Shown here piece by piece: positions 7,431 to 14,236 of a stretch of DNA of 15,779 nt. Origin of the DNA: Bog-793 sp050010315. GTDB taxonomy: Bacteria; Actinomycetota; Acidimicrobiia; Acidimicrobiales; Bog-793. The stretch lies in the NCBI GenBank assembly GCA_050010315.1, contig JBEKLG010000029.1, forward strand, positions 1 to 15,779, written 5' to 3'. Numbering within the stretch: position 1 is the first letter of the stretch; every line of letters begins with the position of its first letter. Both the position numbers and the translations under genes were made by a program. The notes under the pieces are model-generated. The model saw nothing but the letters and a program-made list of their open reading frames with translations. It did not search any database and had not been told where the DNA came from.

Positions 7431-8483
7431 ATGGTGGTAGCAGAAGTGACGGAAGTGATCGACCTGTCGGCGGTGTCACCGCCGATCGCCGGAGATGCGA
7501 CACGCAAGAACCTGCTCTCCGTGCGTCAGCTCGCCGCCGAGGACATCTCGACCTATCTCGAAGAGGCGTACGCCGCCGAGGAAGCGATTCGAGACCCGGC
7601 CCGCCGTGGCCTTTCCCTGCTGCCCCGTGCCGTCATGAAGGCGATCATGCGCCAACCCTCGACCCGAACGGGTGGCAGCTGCACCTCGGCGATGCGGAAA
7701 CTCGGTGGCTCAGCAGAGCTCATCAGCGGCATGAGCGGCTCGTCCGAGGCCAAGGGTGAGTCGCTCGCCGACTCCTGGGTCGCCTTTGCGACCCAGGCGG
7801 ACATCCTCGGTATCCGGACGGCCGAGAACGGCGGCCCGGCGTTTGCCGCGCACGTCATCGCCCAGGCGGTGAGCTACGGGCAACTCGCTGAGATCGTGCC
7901 GGTCATCAACCTCGGCGATGGCCACAATGAACACCCCACGCAGGCGCTCGGTGACATGTTCACCATCCACAAGAAGTTCAAGACCTTCGAAGGGCTCGTG
8001 GCCGTCGTCGTCGGCGATCACGAGCGATACCGTGCCCACCATTCCTTCATGCTCGCCGCCGCGATCCTCGGCATGGACCTCGTGGCGGTGGAATCCTCGG
8101 CGGCTCGGGTGCCGGCGTCGCTCGTGGAGACCCTGGGCTCGAAGCTGACGAGGACCGCCGATCTCGACGCGGCGATGCGTGAGGCGGACGTTTTGTACCT
8201 CGGGCGCAATCCCGATGAGTACACCGGGGAGAACCCGGCGGAGATCGTGCGCGGGGAACAGCTGGCCCGTGACTACGCGAGTTGGACCGTCGATTACGAC
8301 CGGATCCAGCAGATGAGGCCGGAAAGCATCGTGATGCACCCGCGACCGCGCCGCGACGAGCTCCACCCCAGCGTCGATTCCGATCCGCGGATGAAAGACG
8401 TGGAGCAGATGGCGAACATGATCCCGATGCGCATGGCGATTATCGCCCGGCACCTGGGCGTGTCCATCGTCGAGGCGGCGTGA
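7431..8483 (+). CDS. Aspartate carbamoyltransferase-fold protein of uncertain substrate
   Basis: A 350-residue transcarbamylase closer to PyrB than to ornithine carbamoyltransferase. The carbamoyl-phosphate site is intact: STRT (77-80), K108 in EAKGESLAD, R129, HPTQ (168-171) and R201. In the amino-acid-binding half, R259 matches E. coli PyrB R229. However, the PyrB RVQKER loop reads RNPDEY here, replacing the aspartate-contacting Q231 with proline, and the HPLPR motif reads HPRPR (303-307). About 30 extra residues precede the fold. No pyrimidine genes are nearby; instead it follows moaE by 164 bases and shares the block with a YgeW-like enzyme and carbamate kinase. It may be a catabolic transcarbamylase or a partner of the YgeW-like protein; a divergent housekeeping PyrB is possible. 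Fold certain, substrate unknown. Confidence 0.85.
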   Translation: MVVAEVTEVIDLSAVSPPIAGDATRKNLLSVRQLAAEDISTYLEEAYAAEEAIRDPARRGLSLLPRAVMKAIMRQPSTRTGGSCTSAMRKLGGSAELISGMSGSSEAKGESLADSWVAFATQADILGIRTAENGGPAFAAHVIAQAVSYGQLAEIVPVINLGDGHNEHPTQALGDMFTIHKKFKTFEGLVAVVVGDHERYRAHHSFMLAAAILGMDLVAVESSAARVPASLVETLGSKLTRTADLDAAMREADVLYLGRNPDEYTGENPAEIVRGEQLARDYASWTVDYDRIQQMRPESIVMHPRPRRDELHPSVDSDPRMKDVEQMANMIPMRMAIIARHLGVSIVEAA

Positions 8484-8584
8484 GGCCGGGCTAGCCGACA
8501 TCCCGCCGCGATTTCACCTCGAAGCTTCGTCGAGGCCGTCACCGCCGAGCGTCACAGGCGCCAGCTAGGGTGACGATTCGTTTC

Positions 8585-8610
8585 GGATCACACCCTGATC
8601 CCTTTCAGTT
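8585..8610 (+). terminator. Candidate terminator after the carbamoyltransferase gene
   Basis: GGATCA (8585-8590) pairs perfectly with TGATCC (8596-8601) around a 5-base loop and is followed by CTTTCAGTT. The stem is short and the T-run imperfect. Confidence 0.4.
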
Positions 8611-8743
8611 ATCGGCCCCGTCGGCGAGTGATCGTCCCGCCAAGGCTCCTCGTATCGGCTCGACCCGCCCAACCTCGCTCAACCGCCACGCCCGCCCGCC
8701 GCGGACCTGGCTCCGGGCGGCCGGGTCGGCCGAGAAAGCGTTG

Positions 8744-8760
8744 CGGGTGCTCAGCACCCG
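8744..8760 (+). promoter_or_regulatory. Perfect hairpin in the leader of the ArdC-like gene
   Basis: CGGGTGC (8744-8750) and GCACCCG (8754-8760) form a 7-bp GC-rich stem with a 3-base loop. It ends 20 bases before GTG 8781 and just upstream of its AGGA ribosome site. It could be a leader structure or a weak terminator; no T-run follows. Confidence 0.3.
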
Positions 8761-8780
8761 TCCGACACCAGGACGGCGAC

Positions 8781-9593
8781 GTGGCTGCGACAAGCGAACA
8801 CCGGGATGTCATCGCCCAGCTCACCGAGGGGATCGCCAGTCTCACGTCTTCTGAGCGCTGGCGCCGCTACCTCGAGTTCCAGAGCCGGTTCCGCAGCTAC
8901 AGCTTCAACAACGTCCTGCTCATCGCGGCCCAGTGTCCCGAGGCGACCCAGGTGGCGGGTTTTCAGGCCTGGCGGAAGCTCAACCGTTTCGTGCGCGCCG
9001 GACAGAAGGCCATCTGGATCCTCGCTCCGATCCGGTACCGGCGGGACGGTGACGAAGACGGCGAGGCGGAACGGGTGATCCGCGGCTTCAAGTTCGTGCC
9101 CGTCTTCGACGTCTCGCAGACCGACGGCGCCGTGCTGCCGTCGGTCTGCAGCCGGCTCGAGGGCGACGATCCGGCAGGCGATTTCGCGCGGCTGGCCGCG
9201 TTCGCCAGCTCCCTTGGCTTCGCCGTCGAGGACCGCGAGCTCTCCGGGGGCGCCAACGGCGACTGCTCCCACGCCGAACGTCGCATCAGGGTCGAGATCC
9301 GGACCACACCCCGGCAACGGGTGAAGACCCTCGCCCACGAGCTCGCCCACATGCTTCTCCACGAGGACTTTGCTGACCGCGGCCTCGCTGAGCTCGAGGC
9401 CGAGTCCACCGCCTACGTCGTCTGTCGTGCCCTCGGGATCGACAGCGGCGACTACTCCTTCGGGTACGTCGCGACGTGGGCCGGCGGCGGTGAGCAGGCG
9501 ATTGTCGCCGTCAGGGCAGCGTGCCGACGGATCCAGAAAGCCGCCGGCGAGATTCTCGGGTCGCTCCCCGGCGCGGCGGAGCGGGCGGCCTAG
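8781..9593 (+). CDS. ArdC-like protein: ssDNA-binding domain plus zinc metalloprotease motif
   Basis: The 270-residue product has an ArdC N-terminal-type domain (about 20-85; RWRRYLEFQSRFRSYSFNN, then VAGFQAWRKLNRFVRAGQKA) followed by an ImmA/IrrE-like metalloprotease region. The zinc motif is HELAH (186-190), with ELEAES (204-209) providing the likely third ligand. ArdC proteins bind single-stranded DNA and can protect incoming DNA from restriction; many relatives occur on plasmids and integrative elements, and chromosomal copies are common in actinobacteria. No transfer, integrase or restriction gene is visible here. I chose GTG 8781 because AGGA lies seven bases upstream and the conserved sequence begins soon after; an upstream frame to 8628 is low-complexity. 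The real role, antirestriction or otherwise, cannot be told from sequence. Confidence 0.8.
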   Translation: MAATSEHRDVIAQLTEGIASLTSSERWRRYLEFQSRFRSYSFNNVLLIAAQCPEATQVAGFQAWRKLNRFVRAGQKAIWILAPIRYRRDGDEDGEAERVIRGFKFVPVFDVSQTDGAVLPSVCSRLEGDDPAGDFARLAAFASSLGFAVEDRELSGGANGDCSHAERRIRVEIRTTPRQRVKTLAHELAHMLLHEDFADRGLAELEAESTAYVVCRALGIDSGDYSFGYVATWAGGGEQAIVAVRAACRRIQKAAGEILGSLPGAAERAA

Positions 9594-9693
9594 CACGGCA
9601 CCGGCGGCAGGCGAACGGGTTGCCCTGCGATCATCGATGCAATTCGGCCGGGTCGCATCCCCGGGGCGGCGGGTCCGTGCTTTAGCGGTTCGT

Positions 9694-9699
9694 TATCGT
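9694..9699 (+). promoter_or_regulatory. Possible -10 box before the 141-residue protein gene
   Basis: TATCGT fits TAnnnT and would start transcription roughly 28 bases before GTG 9734. No convincing -35 was found. Confidence 0.25.
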
Positions 9700-9733
9700 C
9701 GACAGGGCAGGTCCGGGTTTCTCGCGATAGAAC

Positions 9734-10159
9734 GTGACCCAGGATGGCGACGGATCAGTGACAATCTCCTCTGACACACCGCCGGAAGCGAACCGAGTCG
9801 GGCTGCTCGAGAGCGCGTTCAGGTTCTCACCGCTCGAGGCCGTCTGCGAGGCCGTCGCCGCCGCGACGACGATCGATCCGGAGATCTTCATCGAACGCAA
9901 GGGGGACCGCTACCGCTGGAGTTTCGCGGCGAGAGACGGCGCCTTCGCCCTGCTCGACAAGGCCGCACGGTTCCTCGGGATCGGCCAGAACCACCTCCTC
10001 GTCGGTTTCCGCACACTCGACGATGGCACGTTCGTCCTCCACGACGACCGGGCGAGCTTCGAACCGTGCGAAGTGGCGGCGCTCGTCACCTTCAAGGTTC
10101 CGGCCACGGAATCCGAGGTCGCGGAGCAGATCCGGACGCAGTTCCCGGTCAAGGCCTGA
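9734..10159 (+). CDS. Hypothetical protein, 141 residues
   Basis: I do not recognise this family. The product is small, acidic, and has no signal peptide, membrane segment or metal motif. The composition is that of a real globular protein: alternating hydrophobic positions, a charged IFIERKGDRYRWSFAARDGAF stretch split by aromatic residues, a central helix-like LLDKAARFLGIG, and a strand pattern in FVLHDDRASFEPCEVAALV. GTG 9734 is taken as start, without a clear ribosome site; GTG 9758 is an alternative that removes eight residues. It lies 140 bases after the ArdC-like gene on the same strand and converges with the zincin gene. A functional link to either is unproved. Confidence 0.65.
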   Translation: MTQDGDGSVTISSDTPPEANRVGLLESAFRFSPLEAVCEAVAAATTIDPEIFIERKGDRYRWSFAARDGAFALLDKAARFLGIGQNHLLVGFRTLDDGTFVLHDDRASFEPCEVAALVTFKVPATESEVAEQIRTQFPVKA

Positions 10160-10205
10160 TCGCGCTCGGCTAGCGGGCCGGTGGCGCCTTTCTGGCAAGA
10201 ACCTC

Positions 10206-10562
10206 TTAGGCCCAGCCGAGCTCGCCGAGGCGCGCGTCGTTGATCCCGAAGTGGTGGGCGATCTCGTGAATCACCGTCTTGCGCACCGCCACCGTGACCT
10301 CTTCCTCGCTTCGACAGCTCGCGCAGATGCTGCGCATGAAGATCGTGATCCGGTCCGGCATCACCGCCGAGTACCCGACGCCTCGACGGGTGAGCGGGAC
10401 CCCCTCGTAGAGACCGAAGAGCCTGCCCGCTGGCGCGAAGGGGTCGACCGAGACCGAGACGTTCTCCATCGCGCGCCCGAGGCTCTCGGGGAGGCTGTCG
10501 AGGGACGTGGCGACGAGCTCCTCGAACCTCTCGGTCGACATCGTGACCATGACGTCGATCAT
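10206..10562 (-). CDS. Small zincin-like metallopeptidase
   Basis: A 118-residue protein of the short zincin family (metallopeptidase, Pfam zincin_1 type) common in actinobacteria. It carries HEIAHHFGINDARLGELGW (99-117), that is the HExxHxxGxxD zinc motif near the C-terminus: H99 and H103 as ligands, E100 as general base and D109 as probable third ligand. The N-terminal half has the usual FEELVATSLDSLPE opening and a GVPLTRRG segment. Start ATG 10562 follows a GAGG ribosome site; ATG 10550 and 10541 are in-frame alternatives. Longer frames upstream are proline- and arginine-rich and overlap the promoter region of the divergent glycosylase. The physiological substrate of this family is not established. 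Confidence 0.85.
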   Translation of the reverse strand: MIDVMVTMSTERFEELVATSLDSLPESLGRAMENVSVSVDPFAPAGRLFGLYEGVPLTRRGVGYSAVMPDRITIFMRSICASCRSEEEVTVAVRKTVIHEIAHHFGINDARLGELGWA

Positions 10563-10571
10563 CGCGCCGCG

Positions 10572-10588
10572 CCTCGCAGCAGGCGAGG
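10572..10588 (-). promoter_or_regulatory. Hairpin covering the zincin ribosome binding site
   Basis: On the - strand CCTCGC (10588-10583) pairs perfectly with GCGAGG (10577-10572) around a 5-base loop. The GAGG of the second arm is the likely ribosome site, nine bases before ATG 10562, so the fold would hide it. Confidence 0.35.
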
Positions 10589-10732
10589 TCCGTGCGCCCG
10601 CAGGCACACGGCCCGGTCGCTGAGGCGGTGTCGGTGGCGGCGGGGACGCCCACCGCCTCTCGGCGGATCGCCGCGGCGAAAGCGGCAGCGACGGATTGCC
10701 GCCGTGGCACCCGAGCGGGGCAGACTCTCGCT

Positions 10733-11398
10733 GTGACGAATCCCAGGCCCCCCGTCCGGCGCGCAACCCACCGGTCGGCCGCTCGCGAGCTCGCCGGGCG
10801 CGACCCGGTGCTCGCGTCGCTGATCGAGGCCGCTGGTCCGCCGGTCTTCAGACGGCCCTTAGAAACGCCGTTCGCGGCGCTGGCGCGCTCGGTCCTCTAC
10901 CAGCAGCTCGCCGGGCCGGCGGCATCGGCAATCCACGGCCGGCTTGTCACCGCGATGGGTGACCCGAACAGTCCCGCGGCGTTGCTCGGTCTGTCAGATG
11001 GCGAGCTCCGGACGATCGGGTTGTCGCGGGCCAAGGCGGAATCCCTCCGTGACCTCGCGGCCAAGGTGCTCGACGGGACGGTCGAGCTTGGGGCCCGGCG
11101 CCTCGCCCGGGCGAAAGACGAGGAGATCGTGTCGCATCTGTCGACGGTGCGCGGGATCGGTCGGTGGACGGCGCAGATGTTTCTCATGTTCCAGCTGCGA
11201 CGTCTCGACGTGTGGCCTACGGGCGACTTCGGGGTCCGCAGGGGCTACGGGCTCGCCTGGGGCGTGCCGCCGCCGAGCGCGCGCGATCTCGAACCGCTCG
11301 GGGATCGCTTCCGGCCGTACCGGTCGGTTGCCGCTTGGTACTGCTGGCGCGCCTGCGAGCTCTACGCCGGCGCCGAGAAGAGCGCGCTGACGAGATAG
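10733..11398 (+). CDS. HhH-GPD DNA glycosylase, 3-methyladenine glycosylase II type
   Basis: A base-excision repair enzyme that removes alkylated bases such as 3-methyladenine. The 221-residue product has the helix-hairpin-helix VRGIGRWTAQMF (139-150) followed by WPTGDFGVRRG (161-171), in which D165 is the expected catalytic aspartate. The upstream helix contains SVLYQQLAGPAA (53-64), characteristic of the AlkA/MAG branch. No iron-sulphur cysteine cluster is present, which argues against the Nth/MutY branch. The protein lacks the Ada-type N-terminus of fused AlkA proteins, so it is a stand-alone short form. GTG 10733 is chosen as the start; CAGACT six bases before it is a poor -10 box that might allow leaderless expression. 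It is divergent from the zincin gene and convergent with valS. Confidence 0.88.
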   Translation: MTNPRPPVRRATHRSAARELAGRDPVLASLIEAAGPPVFRRPLETPFAALARSVLYQQLAGPAASAIHGRLVTAMGDPNSPAALLGLSDGELRTIGLSRAKAESLRDLAAKVLDGTVELGARRLARAKDEEIVSHLSTVRGIGRWTAQMFLMFQLRRLDVWPTGDFGVRRGYGLAWGVPPPSARDLEPLGDRFRPYRSVAAWYCWRACELYAGAEKSALTR

Positions 11399-11476
11399 GC
11401 GGGCACTCCGGCCGTCGGGGGCGCGCCCGGGGCGATCTCTGCCGCACCCGGAAAGCCGCTCAGCGACGCGAGGATC

Positions 11477-11510
11477 GCCCTCGGCCGGGCGGCCTCTGGG
11501 CGATTGTCTT
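11477..11510. terminator. Candidate terminator between the glycosylase gene and valS
   Basis: GCCC (11477-11480) pairs with GGGC (11498-11501), and inside it GGCC (11483-11486) pairs with GGCC (11491-11494) with a small internal mismatch. GATTGTCTT follows on the + strand. Its place between convergent genes suits a shared terminator. Confidence 0.4.
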
Positions 11511-11525
11511 ATCCCGCCGACCCAT

Positions 11526-14216
11526 TCACCCGGCAGAGGTGGACGTCGTGTCTTCGGGCTCGGCGAGCGTGACGTCGACGCTGAGCTCGCCTGGTGCCGC
11601 GACGAAGGCGAGCTCGTCGATCGCGCCGGCGGCGACGAGGTCGTCTGCCGCGAGGCGCAGGAGATCGACCGTCGCGGCGGGAGCGGTGACGACGACCCGT
11701 GCGGCGCGGGCCCGCATCGAGCGCTTTGCCGCGGTCTTGGCGCGCCGCACCGCGCCGAGGACACTGCCGACGTCGTCGAGCAGGCGTCCCTCTGGTCCCG
11801 CCGCCGGAGCGTCGGCGGGCGTCGGCCAACCTGCGGCGTGGATCGAGCCCTCGTGGCTCCACGACCACGCCTCCTCGGCGGCAAAGGGGAGGAAGGGGGC
11901 GAACAGGCGCAACAGGGTGTCGAGCGCCAGGGCCAACGCCTGACGGGCCGACATCGAACCGGGATCTTCTCCGTAGGCGCGGACCTTCACGAGCTCGAGG
12001 TAGTCGTCGCAGAAGGTCCAGAAGAAGTGCTCAGTTCGCTCGAGCGCCCGGGCGTGGTCGTAGTTCTCGAGGGCGTCCGTGGCCTCGGCGACGACGGCGG
12101 CGAGCCGTCGGAGCATCGCGACGTCGAGGGGATCATCCGGCGGCGTTGGAGGGCTCGGCTGCGGAGGTGCCGGGTGGTCGGCCTGCCTTTGGAGGATGAA
12201 CTTGGCGGCGTTGAGGATCTTGATCGCCAGTCGCCGTCCGACGCGCATCTGCTGCTCGTCGAAGATCGTGTCGACGCCGAGACGGGCGCACGCCGCCCAG
12301 TAGCGGACGGCGTCGGTGCCGTGCGCCTCGAGCGAGTCGCTCGGCACGACGGCGTTCCCCTTGGATTTGGAGATCTTCTTGTGGTCGGGATCGAGGATCC
12401 ATCCGGAGATGGCGACGTGGCGCCAGGGAACGCAGTGGTGTTCGAGCTCGGACCGCACGACCGACGAGAACAGCCACGTCCTGATGATCTCGTGCGCCTG
12501 CGGGCGGAGGTCCATCGGGAAGAGGCGGGCGAACAGTTCCGGTCGGTCGATCCAGTGTCCCGCGATGTGGGGGCTGAGCGAGGAGGTCGCCCAGGTGTCC
12601 ATGACGTCCGGATCGGCGACGAATCCCCCCGGCTGGCCGCGTTGGTCCGCGGCGTAACCCTCGGGGACCGCCGTCGACGGGTCGAGGGGGAGCTGGCCCT
12701 CGTCGGCGAGGATCGGGTGGTCGTCGTCGACCGACCTGTCCGCCCGCACGGCGTACCAGACCGGGAAGGGCACGCCGAAGTAGCGCTGACGCGAGATGTT
12801 CCAGTCTCCGGTGAGCCCGTCGACCCACGCCTCGTAGCGGGAGCGCATGAACTCGGGGTGCCAGGCGATCTCCCGCCCGGCGCGCAAAAGCGTCTCCCGC
12901 CGCTCCAGTGTCCGGACGTACCACTGGCGGGACGAGACGATCTCGAGCGGCCGTTCGCCCTTCTCGTAGAAGTTGACGAAGTGCACGATATGGCGGGGCT
13001 CGCCGACGAGGTCGCCAGCGGCCGTGAGGAGCTCGACGATCCGCCGCTGCGCCTTGCGGACGGTCAGCCCTTCGAGCTCGGCGAAGGCGGCCGCGGCGCC
13101 GTCGGGATCGCGGGATTCGAAGCCCGCCGAGCCGAACGGGGCGTGGCCGAGGCGTCCGTCGCGCCCGACGATCGTCCGGGTGGCGAGGGCGAGGTCGCGC
13201 CACCACGTGACGTCGGTGAGGTCACCGAAGGTGCACACCATGGCGATTCCCGACCCCTTCTCCGGGTCGGCGAGGAGATGGGGATGGATCGGAACCTCGA
13301 CCCCGAAGAGCGGCGTCACGGCGGTGCTGCCGAACAGCGCCTGGTAGCGGGCATCCGCGGGGTGGGCGACGAGGGCCACGCAGGCGGGGAGGAGCTCGGG
13401 TCGCGTCGTGTCGATGAGGATCGGCTCGCCCGTTGCCGCCGAGACGAAACGCAGGCGGTAATAGCTCGCCTCGACCTCGCGGTCCTCGAGCTCGGCCTGG
13501 GCAACCGCCGACTGGAAGTCGACGTCCCACAGCGTCGGCGCCTCCTGGCGGTAGGCATGGCCGGCGCGGACCATGCGGAGGAAAGCGGACTGCGAGGTGC
13601 GCTGGGCGAGCGCGCCGATCGTCGTGTACTGGTTCGCCCAGTCGACGGAGAGCCCCAGCCGGCGGAACAACGCCTCGAAGGCCCGTTCGTCCTCGGCGGT
13701 GAGCTTGTGGCAGAGCTCGACGAAGTTCGGCCGGGAGATCGATTGCGGGTTCTTTGGCGGCTTCGCCGGTGCCGAGAACGCCGGGTCGTAGGGGACCGAG
13801 GGATCGCAGCGGACCCCGTAGTGGTTCTGCACCCGGCGCTCGGTCGGCAGGCCGTTGTCGTCCCAGCCGATCGGGTAGAAGACGGCCTTGCCGCGCATCC
13901 GTTGGAATCTCGCCACGATGTCCGTCTGGGTGTAGGAGAAGATGTGGCCGACGTGGAGGGCCCCCGACACCGTCGGCGGCGGCGTGTCGATCGAGTAGAC
14001 GTCTGGGCGCCCCCGCGAATCGTCGAAACGGTACGTTCCCCAGGCGTCCCAGCGCGCCGCCCAGCGTTTCTCGAGCCCTTCGAGCGCCGGGTGGTCGGGC
14101 AGGTGAATGGTCCGGCCGGCCGACCCGCCGGCCGCGGCTCGGGGGGACGGGGCAGTCGGCGGGGTCGACGCCTCCGGGCCGAAGGCGCGTGCCGTGGGCT
14201 CGTCTTCGGCTCGCAT
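11526..14216 (-). CDS. valS: Valine--tRNA ligase
   Basis: Class I synthetase charging tRNA-Val, cytosolic. The 896-residue product has the PPPTVSGALHVGH signature (79-91, HIGH-type box HVGH 88-91), WDDNGLPTERRVQ (118-130), the editing domain (about 250-400, with DTTRPE at 269-274), DWNISRQRYFG (471-481) and the KMSKS-type box KISKSKGN (614-621). An anticodon-binding helical domain follows. It appears to lack the long C-terminal coiled-coil arm of E. coli ValS, ending instead in a short alanine-rich domain; this compact form is known in other bacteria. The N-terminal 35 residues are low-complexity. ATG 14216 is the start, about nine bases after a - strand TACGGT box, so the leader is absent or very short. 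It is divergent from cysS with 20 bases between start codons. Confidence 0.96.
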   Translation of the reverse strand: MRAEDEPTARAFGPEASTPPTAPSPRAAAGGSAGRTIHLPDHPALEGLEKRWAARWDAWGTYRFDDSRGRPDVYSIDTPPPTVSGALHVGHIFSYTQTDIVARFQRMRGKAVFYPIGWDDNGLPTERRVQNHYGVRCDPSVPYDPAFSAPAKPPKNPQSISRPNFVELCHKLTAEDERAFEALFRRLGLSVDWANQYTTIGALAQRTSQSAFLRMVRAGHAYRQEAPTLWDVDFQSAVAQAELEDREVEASYYRLRFVSAATGEPILIDTTRPELLPACVALVAHPADARYQALFGSTAVTPLFGVEVPIHPHLLADPEKGSGIAMVCTFGDLTDVTWWRDLALATRTIVGRDGRLGHAPFGSAGFESRDPDGAAAAFAELEGLTVRKAQRRIVELLTAAGDLVGEPRHIVHFVNFYEKGERPLEIVSSRQWYVRTLERRETLLRAGREIAWHPEFMRSRYEAWVDGLTGDWNISRQRYFGVPFPVWYAVRADRSVDDDHPILADEGQLPLDPSTAVPEGYAADQRGQPGGFVADPDVMDTWATSSLSPHIAGHWIDRPELFARLFPMDLRPQAHEIIRTWLFSSVVRSELEHHCVPWRHVAISGWILDPDHKKISKSKGNAVVPSDSLEAHGTDAVRYWAACARLGVDTIFDEQQMRVGRRLAIKILNAAKFILQRQADHPAPPQPSPPTPPDDPLDVAMLRRLAAVVAEATDALENYDHARALERTEHFFWTFCDDYLELVKVRAYGEDPGSMSARQALALALDTLLRLFAPFLPFAAEEAWSWSHEGSIHAAGWPTPADAPAAGPEGRLLDDVGSVLGAVRRAKTAAKRSMRARAARVVVTAPAATVDLLRLAADDLVAAGAIDELAFVAAPGELSVDVTLAEPEDTTSTSAG

Positions 14217-14230
14217 CGGACTAGTACCGT
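14202..14230 (+). promoter_or_regulatory. Promoter of cysS, leaderless
   Basis: TACCGT (14225-14230) lies six bases before GTG 14237, with GTCTTC (14202-14207) exactly 17 bases upstream of it. The upstream part lies inside the valS coding region. The layout matches the moaE promoter. Confidence 0.5.
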
Positions 14231-14231
14231 A
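14226..14231 (-). promoter_or_regulatory. -10 box of valS, overlapping that of cysS
   Basis: Read on the - strand this is TACGGT (TAnnnT), nine bases before ATG 14216. It overlaps the cysS -10 box by five bases because TACCGTA reads TAnnnTA on both strands. Confidence 0.45.
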
Positions 14232-14236
14232 GTCGT

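Larger units (their letters stand above)
8484..8780. other. Intergenic region with hairpins
   Basis: This 297-base gap separates the carbamoyltransferase from the ArdC-like gene. It contains an imperfectly placed hairpin (8517-8522 with 8530-8535), a terminator-like hairpin at 8585-8601, a possible TAGGGT -10 box at 8566-8571 and a perfect hairpin at 8744-8760 just before the next gene. I see no conserved protein in it; the open frame running through it from 8628 has a low-complexity R/P/A/G-rich composition. Confidence 0.5.

Noticed and set aside
6697..7503. A 269-codon N-terminal extension of xdhC
   Set aside because: The stretch is antisense to moaE and the start of the next gene, shows no XdhC conservation, and a -10 box sits right before GTG 6696.
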